Shown here: positions 27,249 to 34,522 of the stretch, piece by piece
How positions within the stretch are numbered: position 1 is the stretch's first letter
Layout: the number at the start of each line of letters is the position of its first letter
From: Fervidobacterium_A thailandense
Lineage (GTDB): Bacteria > Thermotogota > Thermotogae > Thermotogales > Fervidobacteriaceae
Strand: one strand, 5' to 3'
Assembly (NCBI RefSeq): GCF_041505935.1
Contig: NZ_CP140110.1
DNA length: 64,000 nt
Notes under the pieces: model-generated
Told to the model about the DNA's origin: nothing
Databases searched by the model: none
What the model saw: the letters and a program-made list of their open reading frames with translations, nothing else
Program-made: the position numbers and the translations under genes

Positions 27249-28868
27249 ATGAAGGGATTACCGTTGGGGTTGAATGACTTTAAGGATTTAATAAAGGGCA
27301 ACTTTGTGTATGTTGACAAGACGATGTACATACACGAGTTGGTAAAGAGGCAAAAGGGATTGTATTTTCTGTCCCGGCCGCGTAGGTTTGGGAAGAGTTT
27401 GTTGCTGAGCACGTTGTATTACTTGTTCAAGGGTGAGCGAGAGTTATTCGAAGGCACGTGGATATACGACAAATGGAGCTGGGAAGAGTATCCGGTGGTG
27501 CGTATTGACATGACTGACATGAAATCGGAAACGTTGGAGAAGGTAGAATACGGTCTGAGAGCGGTGGTTCAAAATAACGCCGAGGAATACGGGATAGAGC
27601 TGGAGAGCTTGAGAGTAGATGCGGGATACGGTTTTTCGGAATTGATAGTGAAGTTGTATAGAAAGTTTGGTAAACCGGTGGTTGTACTGATAGATGAATA
27701 TGAGAAACCGGTGCTGGACAATGTGATAGAGAAAGGGAAGGTTGAGGAGATAAGGCGGTTGCTGAGGGGTTTTTACGGGACGTTAAAGGCGCACGTGGAC
27801 AAGATTAGGTTTTTGTTGATCACGGGACTGACGAAGTTCACGAAGATGGGTGTGTTTAGTGCGCTGAACAACCTGACTGACATCTCGTTCAAGCCCGAGT
27901 ATGCGCAGATGCTGGGGTACACGCACGAGGAAGTGATTGAATATTTCGATGAGTACATCGCCAGATACCTCCAACTCACGGGGCTGAGCAAAGATGAGTT
28001 CTTGGAGATGTTCAGGGAGTACTACGATGGATATTCGTTTGATGGGATATGGTACGATGAGGAAGGTAAGGACCGGAGGGTGTACAATCCGTATGCGGTG
28101 CTGTTGTTTTTCGATAACATGCGGTTTGCGCCGTACTGGAGCGAGACGGGAGCTCCGAGTTTTGTTTACGAGTACCTCAAGAAACACGGAGTTTCGAGAC
28201 AGCGGTTGTTGGAGGATAAGGTCTCCCAGAGCGATTTTTCATCCTTTGAGATAGAGGATAACCCGCCGAACATGTTTCTTGCGCAAGCGGGATACCTTTC
28301 GCTCAAGCTGGTAACCGACCGAACGGACCCAGAACCGGTATACGAGTTGTACATACCGAACAAGGACGTGAGGAGAGGTTTGGAGAAGATAATGTTTGCG
28401 GTGGAGCACAAGGTGAGTTTGAGTGAAGTGATGAGCAAGTCAAACGAGCTGATGGTAGCGCTGAAGATGAAGGACGTTGAGAAGATGGTGGAGGTGCTGG
28501 ATGGGATATACGCGAAGGTGAGCTGGAGGGTGAGGAGGCGGATAGAGAGGAGTGGGGGGAAGGATCGATTGACACACCTGGAGTCGTTTTATCAGGGGGT
28601 TATGGTGAGTTTGATGGAGTCAGCAGGTTTGAGTGTGGTGGTGGAAGAGGAGAGTGCGGGAGGAAGTGCGGATGTGGTGGTGAGGATGAACGGAGTGGTG
28701 TATGTGATCGAGTTGAAGGTGGACAGGTCGGCAAGGGAAGCGCTGGAGCAGATAAAGGAGCGGGGGTACCATGAGCCGTACAGGGGCAAGGAGGTGTACT
28801 TGGTGGGGATAAGTGTATCGAGCAAGAGTGGGAGGATAAAGGATTGGGAGTGCGAGAGGGTATGGTGA
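27249..28868 (+). CDS. AAA-ATPase/PD-(D/E)XK nuclease-like protein, copy B (intact)
   Basis: 539 residues. The N-terminal AAA-ATPase-like domain (PF09820 type) opens with LPLGLNDFKDLIKGNFVYVD and has Walker A in SRPRRFGKSLLL, Walker B VVVLIDEYEKPVLD and LLITGLTKFTKMGVFSALNN. A helical middle follows, then a PD-(D/E)XK nuclease-like C-terminus (PF08011/DUF1703 type) with GGSADVVVRMNGVVYVIELKV, QIKERGYHEPYRG and VYLVGISV. GTGAACGG precedes the ATG. Three blocks are almost identical in DNA to copy A and two blocks between them differ strongly, so the pair recombines or converts. The cellular role is unknown; DNA processing or defence are guesses. The gene stands alone, with a damaged IS605 end directly downstream. 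Confidence 0.9.
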   Translation: MKGLPLGLNDFKDLIKGNFVYVDKTMYIHELVKRQKGLYFLSRPRRFGKSLLLSTLYYLFKGERELFEGTWIYDKWSWEEYPVVRIDMTDMKSETLEKVEYGLRAVVQNNAEEYGIELESLRVDAGYGFSELIVKLYRKFGKPVVVLIDEYEKPVLDNVIEKGKVEEIRRLLRGFYGTLKAHVDKIRFLLITGLTKFTKMGVFSALNNLTDISFKPEYAQMLGYTHEEVIEYFDEYIARYLQLTGLSKDEFLEMFREYYDGYSFDGIWYDEEGKDRRVYNPYAVLLFFDNMRFAPYWSETGAPSFVYEYLKKHGVSRQRLLEDKVSQSDFSSFEIEDNPPNMFLAQAGYLSLKLVTDRTDPEPVYELYIPNKDVRRGLEKIMFAVEHKVSLSEVMSKSNELMVALKMKDVEKMVEVLDGIYAKVSWRVRRRIERSGGKDRLTHLESFYQGVMVSLMESAGLSVVVEEESAGGSADVVVRMNGVVYVIELKVDRSAREALEQIKERGYHEPYRGKEVYLVGISVSSKSGRIKDWECERVW

Positions 28869-28900
28869 AGAAGTTACAAATGCAGTTTAAAGGTTCGTTC

Positions 28901-28960
28901 TGACTTTCTCTCCACGTTAAAATGCGAGGATCCTCCGTGCGTTGGATTAGCTCACTAACT
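28901..28960 (-). ncRNA. Candidate orphan omegaRNA scaffold
   Basis: It contains the GTTAG-loop-CTAAT hairpin (one G:U pair instead of G:C) and the CCTCGCATTTTAACG hairpin seen in the other right ends. No TnpB is attached. Following sequence on the minus strand (after about 28901) would act as guide. Confidence 0.4.
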
Positions 28961-29013
28961 TTTCAAGGAATTCGGGTATACTTTCTTAAGTATGCTCCAT
29001 ATAACGTTTACCA
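28901..29013 (-). mobile_element. IS605 right-end remnant (copy 3), minus strand
   Basis: Read on the minus strand, a frame ending SILKKVYPNSLKS-stop matches the C-terminus of TnpB at 45.4 kb (MNILKKVSPSSVEG). It is followed by GTTAGTGAGCTAAT, then CGCACGGAGGATCCTCGCAT, the same hairpin order as the right ends of the two longer copies. Nothing else of the element survives. Confidence 0.7.
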
Positions 29014-29049
29014 CGAATTCGGTCTTTCTGTTCCATTATTCACAGGGTT

Positions 29050-29087
29050 TTGCTTTTTCGAAAATTTCGTGATATAATTTTTCACGA
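29050..29087 (+). promoter_or_regulatory. niaR promoter with overlapping inverted repeat
   Basis: TTGCTT (29050-29055), 17-bp spacer, TATAAT (29073-29078). TCGTGA (29067-29072) and TCACGA (29082-29087) form a perfect inverted repeat around the -10 box, a good position for autorepression. Confidence 0.7.
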
Positions 29088-29130
29088 CAGAACTTTACAC
29101 GTAATGTTTGCATTCGGTGGGGGCGATTTC

Positions 29131-29625
29131 GTGGAACGACGGTACAAGATCCTTGAAATACTCAAGCGTTCGAAGAGGCCGATCAAAGGGAAGGAATTGG
29201 CCGAAATGTTTGGTGTCACCAGGCAAGTTGTGGTTTCGGATATTGCCCAGTTACGTGAAGAAGGGTACCGAGTCGTTTCCACACGTGATGGATACCTGCT
29301 CGATACGGGTGAACGCGTTCGAAGAGTCGTTGCCGTAAAACACGGTGCCGATGAAATTTACGATGAGTTGAAAATCATCGTTGAAAACGGTGGAAGGGTT
29401 CTTGACGTTATCGTTGAGCACCCAATATATGGGGAAATCATCGGAAGAATAGATGTGGAATCTATCGACGATGTCGAAAAGTTTGTTTCCGCCCTTGCCA
29501 CCTCCAACACAAAGCCCCTTCTTGAGATTTCAGGTGGTGTGCACCTCCACACGATAGAGGCCCCAGATGAGCAAACGATGGAGAAGATTCTTGAGGCAAT
29601 AAAGAAATACAGGATTAACAAGTAA
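29131..29625 (+). CDS. niaR: NiaR-like transcriptional repressor of NAD metabolism
   Basis: 165 residues from GTG 29131. Longer in-frame starts at 29050 and 29104 would overlap the promoter or add a tail not seen in the family, and GGTGGGGG lies before 29131. HTH_11 domain: RRYKILEILKRSKRPIKGKE and MFGVTRQVVVSDIAQLREEG. It is followed by the 3H domain with its conserved histidines in VIVEHPIYGEIIG and GGVHLHTIEAP. NiaR binds niacin through a metal held by these histidines and represses NAD synthesis or niacin uptake genes. A nicotinamidase-like gene lies 1.3 kb downstream, which fits. Confidence 0.88.
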   Translation: MERRYKILEILKRSKRPIKGKELAEMFGVTRQVVVSDIAQLREEGYRVVSTRDGYLLDTGERVRRVVAVKHGADEIYDELKIIVENGGRVLDVIVEHPIYGEIIGRIDVESIDDVEKFVSALATSNTKPLLEISGGVHLHTIEAPDEQTMEKILEAIKKYRINK

Positions 29626-29676
29626 ACAAGGACATAGAAGCTACTCCTTATGTTTTCTTCGCGCGATGTCAATTTT

Positions 29677-29690
29677 GTGGGGGGATCCAC
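29677..29690. promoter_or_regulatory. Candidate operator upstream of the BMP gene
   Basis: GTGGGGGGATCCAC, with GTGG and CCAC as inverted ends. Twelve bases of it (GGGGGGATCCAC) recur in inverted orientation at 30868-30879, upstream of the amidase gene. Confidence 0.45.
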
Positions 29691-29723
29691 GTAAGAATAA
29701 AGTGAGGATAGGAGGGAAGGTTT

Positions 29724-30839
29724 GTGAGGAACTTCGGCAAGTTGATCTTTGGCTTAGTACTTGTAACAGTATTTTTTGGCTCGTCGCTCTTTGCTTTTAA
29801 GGCGATTATGGTAACCGATACCGGTGGTTTGGGTGATAAGTCTTTCAACGATGGTACGTGGGCTGGAATTAAAAAGGCAGCTTCGGAACTGAAGATCGAA
29901 GCAAAGGTGATCGTTTCGAACGAGCAAACGGATTACATTCCAAACCTTTCAAAAGCGGCTGAAGAGGTAATGAGGGAAAAAGACGGGGGAATCGTCTTTG
30001 CCGTAGGTTTCCTGCTCAAGGATGCACTCGAAAAGGTTGCGCGACAGTATCCCTCGGTGTACTTTGGAGCGATAGACTTTACGTTGGACCAACCACTACC
30101 CAACGTCATCGGTTTTCTCTTCAAAGAGCATGAGGGTACGTTCTTTGTGGGGTACGTGGCGGCAGCGATGACGCTAACGGGAAGTGTTGGTTTTATCGGC
30201 GGTATGCGTATTCCACCTGTGGAACGCTACAGGATTGGTTACGAAGCCGGTGTGAAGGCTTATTCTCAGTTGAGAGGAAAGAAGGTCCAGGTGGTTGTTG
30301 GGTACACGAACGAATTTTCCGACCCGAAGAAGGGTAAGGAATTGGCTTTGGCCCAGTACTCGCAAGGTGTTGATGTAATTCTCGCGGCGGCGGGTGCGTC
30401 GGGTTTGGGTATCTTCGAAGCCGCGAAGGAGCGATCCGAAGCAGTTGCAGGTAAGGGATACGAGAACATCAAAAAGGCCGCACTTGCCAAGAAGAGGCTA
30501 TATTACGCTATAGGTGGGGACATGGATCAGGATTACATAGTTCCGGGCCTCATTTTAACGAGTGCACTCAAGAGGGTGGACGTTGCGAGTTACTTGGGAG
30601 TTAAATGGGCTTACACTGGGGAGTTCAAAGGTGGTACCGTTTTCCTTGGATTGAAAGAGGACGCGGTTGGATGGTCTGAGATGAAGTATACGAAGGATAT
30701 CATACTCTCGCGCGCTCCGTGGGTGCTTAACGATATGAATTACTTAAAGGAATTGATAGTGTCGGGAAAAATCGTCATTCCCGATAACGACAACGATTTG
30801 AAGGTGTTTAACGTGAGCTCGGTGAAGTTACCGAAATAA
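29724..30839 (+). CDS. BMP-family (PnrA/TmpC-like) substrate-binding protein
   Basis: 371 residues from GTG behind GGAGGGAAGG. A signal peptide (KLIFGLVLVTVFFGSSLFA) ends near residue 24 without a lipobox cysteine, so it may be periplasmic rather than lipidated. BMP motifs: VTDTGGLGDKSFNDGTWAGI, IVFAVGFLLKDAL, YFGAIDF, VGFIGGMRIP and GGDMDQDYIVPGLILTSALK. Characterised relatives bind nucleosides or purines for ABC import. No permease or ATPase gene is adjacent. Lying between niaR and a nicotinamidase-like gene, it may bind a niacin-related compound such as nicotinamide riboside; that is inference. Confidence 0.88.
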   Translation: MRNFGKLIFGLVLVTVFFGSSLFAFKAIMVTDTGGLGDKSFNDGTWAGIKKAASELKIEAKVIVSNEQTDYIPNLSKAAEEVMREKDGGIVFAVGFLLKDALEKVARQYPSVYFGAIDFTLDQPLPNVIGFLFKEHEGTFFVGYVAAAMTLTGSVGFIGGMRIPPVERYRIGYEAGVKAYSQLRGKKVQVVVGYTNEFSDPKKGKELALAQYSQGVDVILAAAGASGLGIFEAAKERSEAVAGKGYENIKKAALAKKRLYYAIGGDMDQDYIVPGLILTSALKRVDVASYLGVKWAYTGEFKGGTVFLGLKEDAVGWSEMKYTKDIILSRAPWVLNDMNYLKELIVSGKIVIPDNDNDLKVFNVSSVKLPK

Positions 30840-30867
30840 TTTCGGTAGGTTCGACATTTTATAGGTT

Positions 30868-30879
30868 GTGGATCCCCCC
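30868..30879. promoter_or_regulatory. Candidate operator upstream of the amidase gene
   Basis: GTGGATCCCCCC, the exact reverse complement of 29679-29690. It is placed 62 bp before the amidase start and 28 bp after the BMP stop. Confidence 0.45.
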
Positions 30880-30941
30880 TCGATTTAATCTTGAGCTAAT
30901 CTGTTTGGTTTTGCCTTGCCTTTAAATTGGAGGTGATGTGT

Positions 30942-31469
30942 GTGAAAGCGCTTTTGATAATCGATCTTCAGAACGATTTTGCCAAACCCGGTGGAGCGCT
31001 CTATTTTAACGGTGCCGAGCGCGTGGTTGGACCAATTTTGGAACTTGTGAAAAAATTCAAAGAAGAAGGACTACCTATAATCTACACAAGGGATTATCAC
31101 GATGAGAACGATTACGAGTTCCAGATTTGGGGAACGCATTGTGTTGGTGGTACGTACGGGAGTGAAATCGTTGATGAACTCAAAGAAGCTTTGGAAGGAT
31201 ACGAGAAGGTGTACGAAATTAGGAAAACGCGCTATTCGGCGTTCTACGGAACGAATCTTGAGAAGCTTCTAAAGGATCTTGGTGTTACCGAGGTTCATGT
31301 GGGTGGGTTGGTAACGCACATATGCGTGCTTTTCACGGTTGAAGAGCTGAGGAATCGGGGAATTGAGACGATTGTGCATGTGAAAGCGGTGGATAGTTTC
31401 GATAAGTCGATGCACGAGTTCGCACTCAGGGAGATGAAGGAAGTCTTGCTTGCAAAGCTTGAAGAATGA
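30942..31469 (+). CDS. pncA: Nicotinamidase / isochorismatase-family hydrolase
   Basis: 176 residues from GTG 30942, chosen because GGAGGTGA lies six bases upstream. Cysteine hydrolase triad: D in LLIIDLQNDF (about 9), K in IRKTRYSAFYG (about 94), and C in GLVTHICVLFT (about 129). RDYHDENDYEFQIWGTHCVGG resembles the metal-binding and substrate region of nicotinamidases, though the classical HxxxDH site is altered. It probably deamidates nicotinamide to nicotinate in NAD salvage, supported by niaR upstream. Other amidohydrolase activities of the family remain possible. Confidence 0.75.
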   Translation: MKALLIIDLQNDFAKPGGALYFNGAERVVGPILELVKKFKEEGLPIIYTRDYHDENDYEFQIWGTHCVGGTYGSEIVDELKEALEGYEKVYEIRKTRYSAFYGTNLEKLLKDLGVTEVHVGGLVTHICVLFTVEELRNRGIETIVHVKAVDSFDKSMHEFALREMKEVLLAKLEE

Positions 31470-31480
31470 AATTTTCCGCT

Positions 31481-31505
31481 GGCCAGCTTGCGCTGGCCAT
31501 TTTTA
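31481..31505 (+). terminator. Rho-independent terminator after pncA
   Basis: GGCCAGC, loop TTGC, GCTGGCC, then ATTTTTATTT. Twelve bases downstream of the pncA stop. Confidence 0.9.
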
Positions 31506-31763
31506 TTTCTTTTCATTTCATTAATGTTCGTAAACTTTAACCTTGGCTTAACTTGTGCGGTAGCCTGACGTGGTACAACCGTTGTACAAGGTTTTCGAGG
31601 AGTATAGCCTTGCAAGCCCTTTCTTTTCGCTTTCCACAGCCCCGAGGTTGGATAGTTGGTGAGTGATGATTTTTGGAAAGTGAAGGAAGGGGCTGGTAAA
31701 TCCGACTGCCGGGTTATCAGAACTCGGCAAAAAATGGAAAAGCGGAAAGGAAGGGTGAGGTTT
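31506..31763 (+). promoter_or_regulatory. Long structured 5' leader of the DEAD-box helicase gene
   Basis: About 250 bp without a likely gene. It contains hairpins GTACAA-CCG-TTGTAC (about 31580-31595) and GCCGGGTT-ATCAG-AACTCGGC (about 31709-31729), and AGCCCC/GGGGCT able to pair at long range across about 31638-31695. Helicase genes of the CsdA/DeaD group often have long regulatory leaders, so this may control translation. No -35/-10 pair is convincing. Confidence 0.4.
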
Positions 31764-33476
31764 GTGAAGGAAAGTTCAGCAGTTGTTAGTTTTGAAGGTT
31801 TTGGGTTGAGTGCGGAGATACTCGAGGCGATAAGGAAAAAGGGATATGAAACACCCACTGAGATTCAAAGTTTAGTTATTCCGCACGCGCTTGAGGGTAG
31901 CAAGGATATCATAGCTCAAGCGAAGACGGGTACGGGAAAGACCGCTGCGTTCGGTATTCCGATCCTGGAGAAACTTTTTACGTTGAGGGAGCAGTCGGTT
32001 AGAAAAATCAAGGTGTTGATACTCACACCCACAAGGGAACTGGCGTTGCAGATTGCCGACGAGCTCAACGCGTTAAAGGGCAGGAAACGTCTGAGGATTA
32101 CAACGATTTACGGAGGCCAATCGTACGAGAGGCAATTTAATGATTTGAGAAAAGGTGTCGATATTGTTGTTGGGACACCGGGACGTATACTGGACCACAT
32201 CGAGCGAGGAACGCTTGACCTGACGGGTGTGGAATTTCTCGTTCTCGATGAGGCGGACAGGATGCTCGATATGGGCTTTTTGGACGATGTGAAACGGATA
32301 ATAGAAAAACTTCCATCCGAGCGTAGGACGTTTCTATTTTCGGCGACGATGCCACCGGAGATCGTTCAAATTGCGAAGCGATTCATGAAAAATTACGTTC
32401 ACATCTCCACCGTAACCGAGGAACTCACCACGGAAAACGCAACGCAGGTGTACTTCGAGGTTGATAAGGCGAGTAAGTTGCCGCTTTTGTGCAGGGTCAT
32501 AGACTCATCCCCGGATTTTTACGGAATAGTATTTTGCCAGACAAAGGCCGAGGTTGACGAGGTTTCGGCTAAGTTAATCGAGCTCGGCTACAGTGCCGAA
32601 GGACTGCACGGGGATTTTTCTCAGTACCAACGTGAACGCGTACTTGAGCGATTTAAGAAAAAGTTGGTTCGGATACTCGTAACTACCGACGTTGCGGCGC
32701 GTGGTATCGATATCGATGGACTAACGCATGTGGTGAACTTCTCCGTTCCGCGGGACCCGGAGTACTACGTACATCGCGTTGGACGTACTGGGCGGGCGGG
32801 GAAGAAGGGAGTCGCCATCACGTTCGTTTCACGGGAGGAGTACCAGCATTTCCTCAGGTTGAAAAAATTCTCAAAAGCGCGGATAATTAAAGAGGAGATT
32901 CCGCAGATAGAGGAGATTTACCGCAGGCATTTGGAAGCTCTTATAAACCAGCTTGAGCACCTTCCACGTGTTGAGAATGGCTTACTTCAGTCGTTCGCTG
33001 AGCGATTGATAGAAAGGTTTGGAAGCGTTGGGGCCGTGGAGATGCTACTCAACGAGCTGATGCGTAATAAGGTAGATAAAAACAGGTACGGTGAGATAGG
33101 CAGGTTCGATTTTTCCGAGCAAGGGGATGAACGGGTGAGGCTCTTCGTGGCCCTGGGTAGTGCCGATGGTTTGGATGCAAAGAAGTTGATAGCTTTCATC
33201 GAGGAGAAAACGGGTGTGGAAGCTTCGAGCGTGACGAATGTGCGTGTTTTTGAAAGGTATTCATTCATCGACGTACCAAGGCTCGAAGGTGAATTGATAA
33301 TCAAGGAATTGAACAGATCCAATGGTAGGCGAGGAAAAAAACTCGTTGATTTTGCAAAGGCTCCGAAAGCTCCGGCGGAACGTTCTAATGAGAACACAAA
33401 ACAAAGTAGGAATCTCTCCAGGGAAAAATCAAAGGAAAAATCAAGGGAAAAGACCAGGGGGGAACACGTAAGGTAA
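31764..33476 (+). CDS. DEAD-box ATP-dependent RNA helicase (CsdA/DeaD type)
   Basis: About 570 residues if started at GTG 31764 (GGAAGGGTGAGG upstream; the Q motif FEGFGLS follows within 15 residues, as usual). Motifs in order: PTEIQ, AKTGTGKTAAFG (I), PTRELALQ (Ia), TPGRI (Ib), VLDEADRML (II), FSATMP (III), IVFCQTK (IV), TDVAARGIDI (V), HRVGRTGRAG (VI). A helical linker and a DbpA-type RNA-binding domain (about 445-515: RLFVALGSADGLDAKKLIAF) follow, then a basic tail rich in K, R, S and E. It remodels RNA, probably rRNA during ribosome assembly. It overlaps the next gene by one base. Confidence 0.95.
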   Translation: MKESSAVVSFEGFGLSAEILEAIRKKGYETPTEIQSLVIPHALEGSKDIIAQAKTGTGKTAAFGIPILEKLFTLREQSVRKIKVLILTPTRELALQIADELNALKGRKRLRITTIYGGQSYERQFNDLRKGVDIVVGTPGRILDHIERGTLDLTGVEFLVLDEADRMLDMGFLDDVKRIIEKLPSERRTFLFSATMPPEIVQIAKRFMKNYVHISTVTEELTTENATQVYFEVDKASKLPLLCRVIDSSPDFYGIVFCQTKAEVDEVSAKLIELGYSAEGLHGDFSQYQRERVLERFKKKLVRILVTTDVAARGIDIDGLTHVVNFSVPRDPEYYVHRVGRTGRAGKKGVAITFVSREEYQHFLRLKKFSKARIIKEEIPQIEEIYRRHLEALINQLEHLPRVENGLLQSFAERLIERFGSVGAVEMLLNELMRNKVDKNRYGEIGRFDFSEQGDERVRLFVALGSADGLDAKKLIAFIEEKTGVEASSVTNVRVFERYSFIDVPRLEGELIIKELNRSNGRRGKKLVDFAKAPKAPAERSNENTKQSRNLSREKSKEKSREKTRGEHVR

Positions 33477-34513
33477 TGACCGGACGTGATTACACTGGTT
33501 TTTCGAGTTTGCCAGAACCTTTAGTGTCGGTGATACTTCCTACCTACAACGAGGCTCGAACGGTTGAGAGGAGCCTCGTTAGTCTTTTGGAGGGTAGTTA
33601 CAGTAATCTCGAAGTGTTAGTTGTGGATGGCGGGAGTACTGACGGCACACTTGATTTAGTTCAGGCGATAGCGTCACGTTATCCGGGGAAGGTTTTGATC
33701 TTGCGCAACGAGAAGAGGTACACACCGCATGCACTTAACATTGGTATAAAGAACGCAAAAGGTAAGTACATCATGATTGCGAGCGCGCATGCGATGTACT
33801 CCGAAAATTATATTCAGGAGTGCGTGAGGGTCTTGGAAGAAGGAAGGGCGGATGTTGCTGGTGGGGTGCTTGAAGTGCATCCAAGGAGCGAAAGCAAAAA
33901 GGCAAAGGCGATTGCGGCCGTTTTGGCGCATCCTTTCGGCGTTGGTGGAGCGCGGTACAGGTTGGGTGCGGAGACCGAGGTATACGTCGACACCGTTGCG
34001 TACGGTATTTACAGAAAGGAAATATTTGAGCATGCTGGAACTTTTGACGAAAGGTTCATTAGAAACCAAGATTTAGAGTTTAATCTCAGACTCAAAAGGG
34101 AAGGTTATCGCACAATGTTGGTTCCGCGTGCAAAAGCGTACTATCTGGCGCGAGATTCATACTCGGCACTGTGGAGAAATAATTTTGAGAATGGTCGATG
34201 GGTAACAAAAGGTGCGAAATACACAAAAAACGCTTTTTCTCTCAGACATTTGGTACCGCTTTTCTTTGTTCTTTATCTTGTAGCTTTGTGTGTACTCGCA
34301 CCATTTTTGACAGCGGCAAAGCTCACATTTCACGCTTTATTTCTATCGTTCCCAGTACTTTTGTACCTTTCTTTGGTCCTTTACTTCTCCATTGTCATTT
34401 CGCTTCGAAATCGCAACCCTCTTCTTTTGCCCTACATTCTTGCAGCGTTTACCGTGCTGCACGTATCTTACGGTGTAGGTTCGGTGTTTGGGTTGATGGA
34501 ACGTGCAAAGTGA
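33476..34513 (+). CDS. GT2 glycosyltransferase with C-terminal membrane helices (ExoA-like)
   Basis: 345 residues. GT-A motifs: SVILPTYNEARTVERSL, VVDGGSTDGTL, ALNIGIKNAKGKYIMIASAH (the second D of the DxD is replaced by SAH), and FDERFIRNQDLEFNLRLKR. Three hydrophobic helices fill about 260-340. The architecture is that of succinoglycan ExoA-type enzymes making membrane-linked glycans. The ATG overlaps the helicase stop (TAATG), so translation may be coupled, although no functional link between the two is obvious. Confidence 0.88.
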   Translation: MTGRDYTGFSSLPEPLVSVILPTYNEARTVERSLVSLLEGSYSNLEVLVVDGGSTDGTLDLVQAIASRYPGKVLILRNEKRYTPHALNIGIKNAKGKYIMIASAHAMYSENYIQECVRVLEEGRADVAGGVLEVHPRSESKKAKAIAAVLAHPFGVGGARYRLGAETEVYVDTVAYGIYRKEIFEHAGTFDERFIRNQDLEFNLRLKREGYRTMLVPRAKAYYLARDSYSALWRNNFENGRWVTKGAKYTKNAFSLRHLVPLFFVLYLVALCVLAPFLTAAKLTFHALFLSFPVLLYLSLVLYFSIVISLRNRNPLLLPYILAAFTVLHVSYGVGSVFGLMERAK

Positions 34514-34522
34514 GATTATTCT

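Noticed and set aside
33476..34513. Functional link between the helicase and the overlapping GT2 gene
   Set aside because: One-base overlaps are frequent throughout this window and alone do not show shared function.
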